A DNA stretch of 64,000 bases from Silene conica (GCA_029255685.2 CM055320.2:49044910-49108909), one strand, 5' to 3'. Shown: positions 21,052 through 34,449, counted from the first letter of the stretch. Numbers and translations: made by a program. Notes: a model not told the origin generated them from the sequence alone.

Positions 21052-24000
21052 ACATCCCGAAATCAAAAGAAACCCGTTCCCTAGGAACATAACGAATTCA
21101 AAGTGTGACATCGAAACCGATCAAAATACTTTAAACATGAAATAAAACACGAAATGTTACATTCTACCCTCGTTAAGAAAACTTTGTCCCCAAAGTTTAA
21201 CATATACCAAATTAAAGGATGCTTCACGAATCATAGTAAATGCATAACATAAGTAATCAGGTTATCAAACGTATTCAAACAGTCGCGACATACCAAATAG
21301 CCATGTCATAACAACAAGACATATCATAAATCAAAAAGATTTTGCAATCCTATCCTCCTTAAAACACGGTTACGTCCCCGTAACCTCATTATACAATTAC
21401 CAGCTCATAACCCCGTCTTACTCATTACTTTATCTCATACTATCTCACTCCAAGTATCCAAGTGTCACACTCACCGTCGAATCCAAGACCAAAGACAAGG
21501 GGTGAGTGAACTGGTGAAATAAAACCGCAAAACAATATTTCCATCCCTATATCAATTCCAAACCAAATAATATAACTCAAGAACCTTGGTCACTCTGGAC
21601 CGTAAATATAACTCGGCACGCATGCCCCATAACCCATTGCTAGTAACCAATCTCAATTCAATATCGTTATTGTCAAAGGTTCAAAGAACCGTGCTCAACA
21701 CTTAGAGTAAAACTCTAAGCTACTCACCCACGGGTCGAGGTCACAGAAATCGACAACCAAACAGAATACCACTTAACAATCTTACTGTCATAATAATCAA
21801 CTTAAGCTTACCAACAAAAGCCAACATCTCAATACTTCTCAGACCACTGAACTTAGGAAAAAAAAACTAGCTCACTTGACAAAATATCATGGTTCAAACT
21901 CTAATGTTAATAACAATGGATTTTCACTCTACAAAGGACATTAACAAAGACACTCTTGTTCCCAACTAAACAATTCAATATTGTCTTTATACCTCAAATC
22001 AGTCAATTACACAGGACAACCCATCTCAAAATTAAACCCGACTCACAAACAAAAGATTAACTATAAAATGTTAATGGATACGAATCAATTACTAATAACT
22101 CAACAGAGATAAAATTAGCACATAAAACCGTCATAAATTAATAGCAGGTAACAAGTAATTCATATAACCTCGAACAATAATATTAATAATAGGATCGGTA
22201 AAATCGTGTCACGCAGTGGAACAGAATCAGAGTAGTTAACACTTATATACCCTTGAAGTTTTAACACAAACTCAGCATATGTACACCAATGTAGACACTC
22301 AGCAACCTCGTAGTTTATAATTGACAAATTAAAACATTTTATGTTCATAATCATACTATAGAAACAAAATCATATCTTAGAAAAAACATAGGGCAGGATT
22401 AATCAATGTAATTAAATATGGAGCATTGACATATTCCACAAGATATACACAAATCATAAACTAACAAGACCGTTTAACATTCCTAGATATCAATAAGTTA
22501 ACAAGATGACTTAGGTACATCTCCCATCCACTCACATTACATCATTTATCATGAAACTATAAATATATGTATGTCTTGCAACATAAGGGTTTTATATAAT
22601 GCGCAACAATTAAAGATTCGGGCAGGTTTTCATCAACACGTAACTACAGAATTTGTCATGTTGCAAACAATTACTATAATTATCAGAACATCAAGCGTTA
22701 TCATGGATAATCATCACTTTGAAAACATTTTGAAACTTTTGAAACCTTGAAGTGGTAATTTGTGACAATTTATAATTACGAGTCAAAAGAAAATTTTACA
22801 AGCTATAGATCGAAACAAGACTACAGGAAACATTCTGACTCTTCTTTACTAAAAGATTGTTCTTGTAGTTCATGAATTATGAAAATTTTAACGATAAAAG
22901 TAAACGGATTCACAAGATTAGTACTTCCATAAATCACATGTCAACCAATTACTAAATCAATACATCGTGATCAGGTTTTAAATATAGCAATATGCAATTC
23001 ACTTTATGGCATACCAATATACTTGAAAAAGTTATAAAGATTATAATCTTAGGGAACTAGATAGAGATAAACCATCAATATACGAAAGAGCATCAATCAG
23101 ATTCACATTAATCAAATAATCACAATTACGTATAACTATTAGATTACTATATCATGCTGATAAACTCACCAGTTAAATCTTATGCTGTCATCTGGCAAGA
23201 CTCCTCTCAGATAAACAAGTTTTTGACATTATATACGAGTAGCACATAGTTATTTTGAGGTCGTGAAATTGGACATATAATTGAAACGATTCTATATTAA
23301 ACTTGACGAAATAAACAAGGTTACGCTATCATATAATGAGAGTTCATACTCATACCATACGCCTATTATTCATGTTACTAATGTCATATCAGGATATCAC
23401 ATGGTCACATCACATAAACCACATTTGACTAAACTTTTATATGAAATTTTCATATCTCACAATTTCAACAATTAAACATTACGCAGCAACTTACAAAATC
23501 ATAATTAAATAACAGCTTATCTAACGTGCGAGCGGTCACAGTTTTTTGGAAAATATAAAGGACTAGCTAATCATAGGAGAAGAATCGATTGCATATCTCA
23601 AGGAATTTTTTTTTTAAAACCATATCTATAACTCAGTCGGTTTGAACAAGAACTTTACAGCAATTCAACAGAATATTAGACAACTTTGCAAGAATCACAA
23701 CTAAATAAACAAGGTACTAGACCCATTAGGATTGTACATGGCCTGCCATCTTGAAAATGTAAACGCTCATTCTGAACAGTAAAGGTGGAGTTATGCATAA
23801 ATAATAACCAAGTCTTACAGGGTTTCCTTTACAAAAGATGGGCCAAAATGGAACTGTGCAGCAACAAGCTAACCACTATCAAGTAAAGATTTATTTCTCT
23901 CCAAATATAACTCCTATTAACATAAACCAAAAGTATTGTAACCCAACCCAAAGGGTTACCATACATACAATTTTCATACTCAAATATGGGACACATCTAA

Positions 24001-24821
24001 AATGACAGTCCGTACGATAAGGTAACATTCTAAGAGTTTATTTAAATTTTTGGTCCTGTTACAATTTCACATTACTACATCGAAACTCAACCATTCATCT
24101 CCCGAAATGCGTTGACATATCATTTGAAGCATGGGCATTGCACCATATTAATATGTATACATCATTCAAACTTTGATTGTCACTTATAACATGGTGAAGA
24201 TTTCGAAACTGAAAATAGAATCAACTAAATAACTCAATATTTATACATGTATATACCATTGTATCACATAACTATATGTCACTCATGGCTTGGGGCAACA
24301 CATTCCGCATATCACTGGACATGGATTACTAGTTTATAAGCCTGATCATTCACATCCGATTATCAACATTATTTTACGATAAACATTTAGTAACTAGATA
24401 ATCATATGAACATTTCAAAATACCGAAATCATATGGTCACACCACTCTTAACTATTGCTCAACAAAAACACATCCATCCTCTCGGGATATCAATTAAATC
24501 ATCCAACTCGATCCACATTTCATATCTCACATGTCCTTCTAACATACGACACTAATCATAACTTACATATTACTTACCTCATTATTCCCTGTAAGAACGT
24601 TAGTACAAAAATAACCAGGTCACTATATGATCTACCCCGCTCTTCAATTACTCTCATTGGGTTCCCGAGACAGAACAGAAAGGGCCCAGGGTTGGTGTGA
24701 GGGGGCCCCTAACTCATCCCGTTCCTTTTTGGGGCTCCTATCAGTTTCATCTCGGGGTTCAATTTATTCGACTCTTCCTACATTCATTATTATTCATTTG
24801 GTTTAGGCCTGAGGATCGTTC
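21052..24821 (-). mobile_element. R2 interior, no gag-pol
   Basis: About 3.8 kb of AT-rich interior with no protein domain or ORF above 85 codons. Part matches R1 (7667-7896, 27550-29867), the reverse complement of 4680-5635, and R6 (61850 to the window end). This supports one family of non-autonomous elements with a conserved non-coding interior. The segment next to the primer site (24640-24820) holds a GGGCCC-containing patch also found in R1 at 29690-29765. Confidence 0.7.
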
Positions 24822-24833
24822 TCTCTGATACCA
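24822..24833 (-). promoter_or_regulatory. R2 primer binding site
   Basis: TGGTATCAGAG then A on the element strand, 3 nt from the LTR end. It matches 11 of 12 positions of the initiator-Met site. Confidence 0.82.
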
Positions 24834-24836
24834 CTT

Positions 24837-27544
24837 TGTAACACCCCCTCTTATTTAAGGGCCTGTACTAGGACTCCTCAGATAAATAAGGGTGTTACCA
24901 TCTCGGTTTCCCGAGGCAGTAGATACAAAGGAAGATAAACAGTACTTTAAATAAAATTTAACTCAAGACATGTTCTTACATCCGTATCCAAAAGTCTTAA
25001 CAAAACAAATAAAGTACAACTCGTACAAAACTGGCTAAGGTGATCTAGACATCTAATCTGGTCCGGATCCAAGCTCTTCCTCCCATAGCTCCCCCTTAGT
25101 CTCAGCCACCTGTCAATCTGCTCCCCAATAATTGGTTCATCACAGGTGATCAAAAATACACAGGGTCAACCACGAGGTTGAGTAGGGAAAAGAATAAATA
25201 TAACAATATAATAAACTCCGCACCGATCCAACGCCAAATAAACTCCGCACCGATCCAACGCCATATATATACTCCGCACCGATCCAACGCCATCTATACT
25301 CCGCACCGATCCAACACCATATATACTCCGCACCGATCCAACACCATACATACTCCGCACCGATCCATCACCATATCACAAGACCCAATATATATTCACA
25401 TTGTAACGATATCTCAGAATAATATAGATAACACAATATAACGATCACATCATATTATATCACAAACATGCTTAATAATAAATAAGAACAGTTTACACAA
25501 CATCATACTCCCTCCGTTCATATCCACTTTGTACCTTTGTTTTTTCACGTTTGCCAACGCACGTTTTACGTGCTAAATATCTTTAGCTACGTATTCGCAA
25601 AAATTATAAAAGTTAGATATTTTCAAAGTATTCGTGAAGACGAATCAAACAAGATCCCGCATGAATATATTTTCTCTTACGTATTAGAAGAAAATTGATA
25701 CCGAACGTTGATTTGTGAATAGTGTACAAAATCCAAAAGTACCATTTGGATTTGAATGGAGGGAGTATACCGTATTTTCCCCTACCTCAACTTGCAGAGA
25801 GACAGTCAATAGCTCCGAAAGATGTTCCCCGCGGAAACCGTCACCTAAACATATAATATTTAACGATCAACAACCCACACTAAGCCCTATACTTAAGATC
25901 GTAACAATGTGTCGAATATGTTAACTTTCTAAATTTGGAAAGTTTCCCAAAATAGAAACTTTCCCGAAATAGCAACTTCTAAAAATAGTAACTTCCCGAC
26001 TCATAAGGTCTCATAAATAGTAACAACATTTGAGATTACCAACATTACTAAATATAAAAGCTAAAGTAATAATAACAACAATAGTAAACAAAGCAAGTAA
26101 TGGACCCAAAATAGCAAAGACATAACACGTAACAACAAAGTGGAAAAACCAAACAGCAACACTGCCCTCCAACCAGCCCACTTCGCAGCCCTCACGACAC
26201 CCCCTCTACAGCCGGCACCACCACCACACCACCGTGGTTGAGACCCCTGAGCAACGGTCCAACTAACAATCTGGTCTACCACCCTAGACTCAACCCCAAA
26301 AGCCATCTACAATAACCCCAAACACGCTGGTCACAACAGCAACCCCAAATTTTGTTCTTACCCGTGTAACACCCTTCTGCACACCCTTCTTTATCCACCT
26401 ACCAACGCCACCATCACCACAACCAACCACCACCCTTGACACCTCACTTCAGCCACTACCCCCTGGTGCCAACCTCCCGCCTTCGACTCCACTCACCCCT
26501 CTGAACAACCACCCCCAAACCCGCTGGTACCACGACCCCTGTTCTGAAATTTTTGGGACAGGCTGTCGAAGCAGCCTCCTCCGGCCACCACACGTCACCT
26601 TACCGCCACCCACGCCACCTAATAACACCCTACTCCAGCACCCATGACCCCATAACCAGAAATAGACCAGAACATGAAAGACTAAGCGAAACTTAAGCAA
26701 TAGAATTAAACACGCAATTATACAAACAAAAACAGAGTATTGTGTTCGTGTTTCTGTCGACATTCACGGCCCTTGATGCGACTGCCATGGTGGTTCTAGG
26801 ATAGACTAAAGATGATAGACCTGTTGAGGGTACTACATAGTTTACTTTAGGCCTGATAAAACTAAGTCGAAGGTCCCTCAAAAGCAAGGAGAACGTGATA
26901 AACTTACTGATTGCGCAGAGATGTGAACGGTACTGCTGGTGGCTGTACGGTTCCTTCTCCAACCCCACGGTGGCTCCTTGGGTGTGAACGTATGAAGATG
27001 GTCAGGGTCTCATCTTGGCTTTGATGGAGGCAGGAGGCGTGATAGAGTATAGGGTTTGTTTTTGAGTAGAAGTCGATAGGTGGTGTACATGTCGATGGAA
27101 GTCGATGTAAGGTAGCTAGGGTTTCCTCTTATTTGTTCTAGGGTTTCTATCAAAACCTCACTATTCACGGTTATCCAACTACTAAGCATCGGTCTTAGGC
27201 CCAAGCCCATCACGCATATCAAAGCATCGTATTATCCATATCTCGTTCTCGACTCGTAAATTAAAATAAGCGAGAATGTATAAAAATTATACAAGTTAAA
27301 TTATATAATAGTATTAGTAAACAACTAACTTAATTATAAGAATATTCTCAAATAAAATATAGATATTAAATATAGATTTAAATTATCAATGTATTATTAA
27401 AATTAAAGAAATACGAATTAATCGTAGAAATACGATATAAATAATAGTTGTTTCATAAAAATACTTTATAACCACTCATTAGAGATACTTGCGTAAAAAG
27501 GTGGTTGACTACCATCGACCGAGACCAAAATACTGGGTGTTACA
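24837..27544 (-). repeat. R2 5' LTR (retains empty R3 site)
   Basis: A 2708-bp uninterrupted LTR with the MITE but without R3, so it preserves the pre-insertion arrangement at 25766-25775. It ends at the ACAAA duplication. Confidence 0.9.
25508..25765. mobile_element. Stowaway-type MITE in R2 5' LTR
   Basis: Same 258-bp element as 8573-8830 with the same TA flanks. Because both LTRs carry it, it was in the R2 lineage before the current insertion. Confidence 0.85.
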
Positions 27545-27549
27545 ACAAA

Positions 27550-29852
27550 TCATAGACTTACATGACCGTTTAACATTCTCAGATATCAATAAGTTAACAA
27601 CATCACTTAGGTACATCTCCCGTCCGCTCACATTACATCATTTATCATGAAACTATTACTATATACGACTTGCAAAATAAGGGTTTTGTACAATGCGCAG
27701 CAATTAACATTCAAGCAGGATTTCATCGACATCTAGCTACAGAATAGTCATATTGCAAACAATCACCATACTTATCAAACATCAAGCTTTATCATGGTTT
27801 ATCACTTTTGAAAGTATTTTGAAACGTTTGAAACATTGTGACAATTTATAAACACGAATCCCAAACAATTTTACAAGTTATAGATCGAAACAATACTACA
27901 CGGAGACATTCTGTCTCTCCCTTACCAAAACATTGTTCTTGTAGTTCATGAATTATGAAAACAGAATTAACGATAAAAGTAAACGAATTCACCAGACTAG
28001 TATTTCCATAAATCATATGTCAACCATTGATAAATTAACACATCGTGAGCAAATTCCATGTATAACATTATGCAATTCACTGTATGGTATAACAATATAC
28101 TCGAAAAGAAGTTATAAGGACTATAATCACAGAGGACTAGACAGAGGTAAACCATCAATATACGAAAGAACATCAACTAGATTCACATTGTTCAAATAAT
28201 CACAATTACATATAACCATTAGGTTGCTATATTATACTAATAAATTTACCAGTTAGATTTCATTCTGCCACTTGGCACAGATAAACATGCTTTTAACATC
28301 ACATACAAGCAGCACATATTCATTTTGAGATCATAATATAGGACATATAATTGGAACAATTCTATATTAAACTGACGAAATAAACAAGGTTATGCTATCA
28401 CGTAATGAGGTTCATACTCATACCATATGCCTACTATTCATGTTACTAATGCCATATCAGGATATCACGTGGTCGCATCACATAATTCACATTCGATTAA
28501 ACTTTTATATGTACTTACATATCTCATAAGTTCACCAATTAAATATTATGCAGCAACTTACCAGCCATAATTAAATAACAGTTTATCTAATGTGTGAACG
28601 ATTATAGTTTTGAGAAAATATAAAGGACTGGGTATAAATAGGAAAAGAATCGAATGCATATTTCAAGGAAATCATTTAATACAATTTTATAACTCAAACC
28701 GTCTAGCAAGAACTTTACAGCAATTCAACAGAAAATTAGGCAACTTGCAAGAATCACAATTGAATAACGACTCATTAAGATTTTACATGGCTTATCATTT
28801 GAAAGCGTGAACGCATATTCTGAACAGTAGAGATGGAATTACGCATAAACAATAAACGAGTTTCAAAAGGTTTCTTTTACCAAAAAGATGGGTCAAAACG
28901 GGACTGTGCAATAACAAGTTGAACACTGTCAACTAAAGATTTATTTCTCTCAACATATAACTCATATTAACATAAAAACAAAAGCATTGTAAACCCAACT
29001 CACGGGGTTATCACACATAAAATTCTCATAGTCAAATATGGAACACATTTAAATTGACCGTCCGTACAACAAGGTAAAATTCTAGAAGTTTATTTAAAAT
29101 TTTGGTCCTGTTACGAGTTCACATTACTACATCGCAACTCAACTTTCATCTTCCAAAACATGTTGGCATATCATCTGAAACACGAATCATTATACCAGAT
29201 TAATTCATTACCCATTCCAACTTAATCGTCATCCAGAACACAGTAAAGATTTCGAGATACTAACCAAATAGCTCAATACTTGTACACATATATACGAATG
29301 TAACTCATAACTGCATGTCATTTACGGTTTGGGGCAACACGTTCCGCATATCACTAGACAGGGGTTACTAACTTATATAAGTCTGATCATTCATGTTCTA
29401 ATATCAACAATATATTACATAGATACGATAGTCTTCCAATTCTAGTTAATCGTAGGAACACTTCAAATATCAAAATCATATGATCACATCACTCTAACCA
29501 TGGCTCAACAAATACAACTCCCAAACTCTGGTAATTTCAGTTCAATCATCATATCAATCCACAGTTCATATTGCACATATCCTTAATCAGAACCCCCATA
29601 TGACTTACCTCGTTCTTCTCCTGCAAGAACGTTAGCATAATATAACCAGGTCACTATATAGTCTACCCCACTCTTCAATTACTCTCTTCGGGTTCCCGAG
29701 ATAGAACGGAAAGGGCCCAGGTTTGGTGTGAGGGGGCCCCTAACTCATCCCGTTCCTTTTTGGGGCTCCTATCAATTTCAACTCGGGGTTCATTTTATTA
29801 GACTCTTCCTATATTCATTATTATTTATTTGGTTTAGGCCTGAGGATCGTTC
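27550..29852 (-). mobile_element. R1 interior, right part
   Basis: Non-coding interior of R1 from the ACAAA duplication to the primer site. It is colinear with 22455-24820 of R2 at clearly lower identity than the R2 LTR pair, so R1 and R2 are separate subfamilies. No convincing gene. Confidence 0.75.
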
Positions 29853-29864
29853 GCTCTGATACCA
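29853..29864 (-). promoter_or_regulatory. R1 primer binding site (initiator Met tRNA)
   Basis: TGGTATCAGAGC on the element strand, 3 nt from the inner end of the R1 5' LTR. Confidence 0.88.
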
Positions 29865-29867
29865 CTT

Positions 29868-30933
29868 TGTAACACCCCCGTTTATTTAAGGGCCTGTACT
29901 AGGACTCCTCAGATAAATAAAGGTGTTACCATCTCGGTTTCCCGAGGCAGTAGATACAAAGAAAAGATAAACAGTACTTTAATTAAAATTAAACTCATAA
30001 CATGCTCTTACAACTGTATCCGAAAGTCTTAACAAAATAAAGAAAGTACAACTCATGTTAAACTGACTAAGGTGATCTAGACTCTAGTCTGGTCCGGATC
30101 CAAGCTCTTTCTCCCATAGCTCCCCCTTAGTCTCAGCCACCTGTCAATCTGCTCCCCAATAAATTGGTTCATCACAGGTGATCACGAATACACAGGGTCA
30201 ACCACGAGGTTGAGTAGAGGAAAAATCAATAAACCAACAGTATAATATACTCCGCACCGATCCATCGCCAAGTAAACTCTGCACCGATCCAACACCAAAT
30301 AAACTCCGCACCGATCCAACACCATATAAACTCCGCACCGATCCAACACCATATAAACTCCGCACCGATCCAACACCATGTAAACTCCGCACCGATCCAA
30401 CGCCATATATACTCCGCACCGTATCACAAGACCCAATATTTTCACATCGTATTGTATCACAGAAATATATAAGACAATTAAACACAATATAATACCAATC
30501 ATCCAATGAGATATATAAATAGTTAACATAATAATAACAGATCACTCGTCATCATGTATACAATATTCCCCTACCTGAATTAGCAGGAACGCAGACAAAT
30601 CCGAGGCTTGCTAAAAAAATGTTCCACGCGAAACTCGCTACCTAAACAGATATACGCAACGAATTAACAATCTTCCCGAACCCCTTAACGATCATACTTA
30701 CTATAAATAGAAATCTCCCATAAGTGGAAAGTTTCCATAAATAGAAACTTTCCCAATATAGCAACTTTCCAAATATAGAAGCTCCCATGACTTAACTAAT
30801 TCCCGACTCGCATATACTTCAACTACATAGAACGAATAAAACAGAAACAACGAAAGACGAATTATTATAAGAATAGTAGTAATAATAAAATCACTACTAA
30901 AATAATAGCACTAAATTAATTTTAATAATAAAC

Positions 30934-30965
<32 letters not shown>

Positions 30966-32152
30966 GCACTCAAAACAGCCCAACTCACGACTCCCTAACC
31001 CGTGTAACAACAACCCCCTCACCATCATGACACGACCCTACGACCACCAACCACCACCAGCAACCCGCTCCCTGAACTGCCTACTACCCACGCAACCACC
31101 AGCAGCCCCTTCGCCGGCCACCGGTGAGATGAACTAGGGCCCAGAACCGGCCTGGTTCGTTACCCAGTCACCTGACCAGGGTGTTTTCGAAATGTTCCTG
31201 CCGCCTACACCAACTCTGCCACCACCTGACTCAACCACCAGAAACCACCCTGACACCAGCCCACTAACCCACGGTGGTACCACCGTGTCGACCTCCCCCG
31301 AGTCGACGGTGGTACCACTCCCAAAGTCACCTCTGAAATCCGTGACATCAGAACCCGCAAAGCAGAATACAAAAAGAGCCACGAACACCGCCACAGACGC
31401 CACCTTAGCCGCCTAAACCTAACACGACAACCACCAAGACACACCTCTGACCACCCCCAATCTTTAAACGCAAAACCCAGAACCAGAAACTAACGAGAAT
31501 AGACTCGAAATACCCCCACCAAACAACACGTACAAGACTTGTCTGAAACGGAAATAAAAGAATTGTCTCAGGCGACAAAAACCACCACGACTGGTGGTGC
31601 CTGGTGACCAACGACGACTCTCCCTTTAGCCCAAACACCACAACTAATGTCATAGATTAAGATTTGCCACAGACCCGAACTCGCATCCATGAATTACACA
31701 TACTAAAGGTTACATAAAATAACAAGGAACGCAAAGGAGAAGAAGATCACGCTGACATACCTTGTTTTCCCCCACCGTCGACCACCCTTAGACCGCCATG
31801 TTACCACCGTGAACACTGTCTACCTATCCTTTGTTGTGACGGCTGTGGATGTGTGATGTTTGAATGAGGATTAGGGCAAAACTTAGGTTTAGGGAAGCTA
31901 TTGAAAGTGACGGCAGTGGTATGTTGTTTGGTAGGGTTTGAGGTGTTGTGAAAAACATAAACCGTGTGGGCTTGGTGAGGCACACATTTCGAGACCCATA
32001 CCATCATGCTAGAGGTCTAGGGATCGAACCCTCATAACAACATACTACACAACTTGCTTGATTACTTAAAACGTGAGTACTTAAGGCCGCCAAAACAAAC
32101 TATCGACACGAAAATAACTTGGTTATCGAGACTAAGTTTCCGAGGTATTACA
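29868..32152 (-). repeat. R1 5' LTR
   Basis: A 2285-bp LTR with canonical TG...CA ends and few differences from 2179-4481. It contains the minisatellite (30247-30420) and a short AAT run (30941-30963). Confidence 0.88.
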
Positions 32153-32157
32153 TTTTC
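32153..32157. repeat. Target site duplication of R1, right (TTTTC)
   Basis: Matches 2174-2178 exactly and lies within the coding frame of the interrupted gene. Confidence 0.88.
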
Positions 32158-32390
32158 GAAGTTTCCTTTCCTACTGCAAATAAGGAAGCCCACATCTTGC
32201 ACATTTCAGCCATACTTCGCTTGTCTTGTTTTGGAAGTCTGCTGAAGATATCAGACACCAATTCATTAGAGCTGAGAAACGGGCGGTGAGTTTTGGAACT
32301 TAACTGGTCTTTATTCCAACGAATATAGTCGTCCTCAAAGTCCTTAATGTCGTTATTGTTGATGTAAACAACGACAGCACACCGAGACAT
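32158..32390 (-). pseudogene. 5' half of interrupted F-box-like host gene
   Basis: It starts MSRCAVVVYINNND at 32390 and runs 78 codons to the insertion. Residues about 41-75 (NELVSDIFSRLP...CKMWASL) resemble the F-box fold consensus of plant F-box proteins, the subunits that bring substrates to SCF ubiquitin ligases. The match is motif-level only; no kelch, LRR or FBA repeat follows. The frame resumes at 2173 after removal of R1. Before insertion the protein would have been 159 residues, short for an F-box protein. A TRIM lies about 180 bp upstream, within the probable promoter. Confidence 0.65.
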
Positions 32391-32562
32391 TCTTCAGCTG
32401 ATCAATAAACTTTGTAGGAATTTGTTTAATTTTGCAATTGTGCTAAGTAATGATTGTCTTAGGCAGAAAAAGTAATCATAGTACGGGTAATTATGGTTTA
32501 CACTGTAGATTTATTTGAGGGAGAATAACAGTAGTCAAATCAATGCTAATACATCTTCTATG
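32391..32562. other. Upstream region of the F-box-like gene
   Basis: AT-rich, non-coding. It presumably includes the promoter and 5' leader of the interrupted gene. No clear TATA box is assigned. Confidence 0.4.
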
Positions 32563-32567
32563 ATTAC

Positions 32568-33123
32568 TGTAACACCCCAAGAGTTTGAGAGGAAAGTTGT
32601 CCCACATCGGTAGAATGTGAGGCTTGTGATATGTTTATAATAACTTCCACCCACCACTTAATAACAAGGCCTTGTGCTTTTGGGCTTAAGTGAGGGCAAA
32701 TATTTGACCCAAAGGAACACATCCCATCTTATTGGGTGCGTGTTACGACGGTGGTGGGTCGGGTTGTTACAAATGGTATCAGAGCGACCCTGCGACCGTG
32801 TGGTGAGCCTGTGGTCGGGAGTACCCGGGTCACACACCTAGCGGGGGAGGATTCTGGCCCTGGTTGTGGTCAAGTTTGAGGCACAACGAGGACGTTGTGT
32901 TCTTTAAGTGGGGGAGTTTGTAACACCTCAAGAGTTTGAAAGGAAAGTTGTCCCACATCGGTAGAATGTGAGGCTTGTGATATATTTATAATAACTTCCA
33001 CCCACTACTTGGTAACAAAAGTCTTGTGCTTTTGGGCTTAAGTGAGGACAAATAATGGGCCCAAAGGCTTACCTCCCATCTTATTGGGGGTGTGTTACGA
33101 CCGTGGTGGGTCGGGTTGTTACA
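32568..33123 (+). mobile_element. TRIM retrotransposon
   Basis: 556-bp element with LTRs 32568-32771 and 32919-33123 (about 204 bp), TG...CA ends, target duplications ATTAC at 32563-32567 and 33124-33128, primer site TGGTATCAGAGC at 32774-32785 and purine tract AAGTGGGGGAG before the second LTR. The internal domain is only about 147 bp, so it is a terminal-repeat retrotransposon in miniature and cannot encode proteins. The LTRs contain the GTCCCACATCGG motif shared by many plant TRIMs. The LTRs differ by roughly 10 percent, which makes it older than R2 and R3. Confidence 0.92.
32774..32785 (+). promoter_or_regulatory. TRIM primer binding site
   Basis: TGGTATCAGAGC, 2 nt after the first LTR. 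The orientation shows the element is plus-stranded. Confidence 0.88.
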
Positions 33124-33128
33124 ATTAC

Positions 33129-34070
33129 GTCATATGAGGATGTGGTGTTTGTGTATTTGTTAATTGTCGAATAGTACTATGGATCTGGTATAATCACTAA
33201 TCACAAATTTTCATAAACATAGACATGTACCTGTCACAAGGGGGTTATTATTACTATAATTTAACGTTTGCTTACGTATTAGTAGTCATATTTATTTTAC
33301 GAAATGTATGTTACCTTGCACATCAGCATTCAGATGACTTTTAAGTGACCTTTTTTGTTGTTTATATATTGAATTACATTGTTTTAGAAATAAAATAATA
33401 CAAATGCAGCCAGTTAATTAGGTAGCTGCGACGCACGCTATCTAAACGTCGATTGCTTAAGACGTAAAACCAATCAACTATTCTAAGTAGTTCAACTAAA
33501 GATGATTCCTACCTATTAGAAGTTTAATAAAATGGTCATCTAATAATATTTCAAGTATTATCAAAACGTGCTATACAATTTAGGTTATATTGAAATAAAT
33601 TTTGTTGTTCTTACGATAAATATATTTTCGTTAATTTTTTACACGTGATGTAGTTATCAATTGTCTTCAAAAAGTTTCTAACAAAATCATTCTTGGGAAT
33701 TCACTCATTTTTCATTTTATAATACTTTGAAACATTAACGACATCCTTGACAACCAAATAATAGAATAATTTAATTACACTTTGTCACGACGTAGGTACT
33801 CATATGTTACCAATAATGTGACAGTTTCATTTCGGGGTCATGAATTCACTTCGTCAATTTATAGGTAACCAAAATTAATACAATTAAACAATTGTAAGTG
33901 TTTTAATTTTGTAATTATGGTGACCCAACAAGGTTGCGGCTTCCTCAACGTCATTTCTTAAGGATGGTATTGCCTAACGATTGTGTAGATATATTTACAC
34001 AGTCATGTTGTTTAACAAAATTTCCAAATGCTTCGAAATTCTAATCGAACACATTTTCATAGTAAATTAA
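33129..34070. other. Intergenic, nothing recognised
   Basis: About 0.94 kb of AT-rich sequence without ORFs, tandem repeats or terminal repeats that I can support. Confidence 0.5.
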
Positions 34071-34449
34071 GGGGCATGCTAAAGATCGTCGACAAATTAC
34101 TAATTATCGTCGACACTTTAACATGAAATAGCCATTTTGCCCCCCACATCCCTTTATAATTAACGCTTGATATTCGGACTAAAAAACATTGTCGGGCTGT
34201 TACAAAATAAAAAAAACTCGGTTTTCTTAGAAAATACAAAAACTCGGTTTAGTGCAATTTCGACATCGTTTTTCAACGTTAATTCAACGGTTTAAAGAAC
34301 GGTTTTCAACGATGAGCGACAATAACGAGTTTAGTTTACGATTTTAATTTGTTTCAAATTTACGATTTATAATTTGTAATATTGTAGAACGGATTAGTGT
34401 AGATTCCCGAAGCCGATTTGAATTTTTGAAAAAATAAAATATACAATGC
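34071..34449 (+). mobile_element. Probable 5' terminal region of a Mutator-like element
   Basis: Sequence from GGGGCATGCTAAAGATCGTC to CCATTTTGCCCCCC (about 34071-34146) resembles MULE terminal inverted repeats, which commonly start GGG and carry a CCATTTTGCC block. A 9-bp host duplication would be GTAAATTAA (34062-34070). The matching right terminus is not in the window, so this is inference from position and general pattern. Confidence 0.4.

Larger units (their letters stand above)
7902..27544 (-). mobile_element. R2: non-autonomous (LARD-like) LTR retrotransposon nested in R1
   Basis: R2 has LTRs of about 2.7 kb at 7902-21014 (split by R3) and 24837-27544, ACAAA duplications, a primer site at 24822-24833 and a purine tract at 21015. 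The interior (21015-24836) is AT-rich and lacks gag-pol. The two LTRs are nearly identical where compared, for example across the minisatellite and MITE, so insertion is recent. R3 sits in the 3' LTR only. Confidence 0.88.
2179..32152 (-). mobile_element. R1: non-autonomous (LARD-like) LTR retrotransposon, host of the nest
   Basis: R1 is bounded by LTRs 2179-4481 (3' LTR) and 29868-32152 (5' LTR) in minus orientation, with a TTTTC duplication. The interior has an initiator-Met primer site beside the right LTR and a purine-rich tract beside the left LTR. No gag or pol similarity was found in its own interior, so it fits a large retrotransposon derivative mobilised in trans. The 30-kb span is mostly due to R2 (7902-27544) inserted in its interior. 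The portion 4680-7666 is rearranged (see the inverted block). The R1 and R2 interiors and the outer parts of their LTRs are clearly related, so they are members of one superfamily. Confidence 0.85.

Noticed and set aside
32568..33123. Cassandra-type TRIM with a 5S rRNA promoter
   Set aside because: The TGCTTTTGGGC stretch only weakly recalls the 5S box, and no A/C box set is present. Called as an ordinary TRIM.
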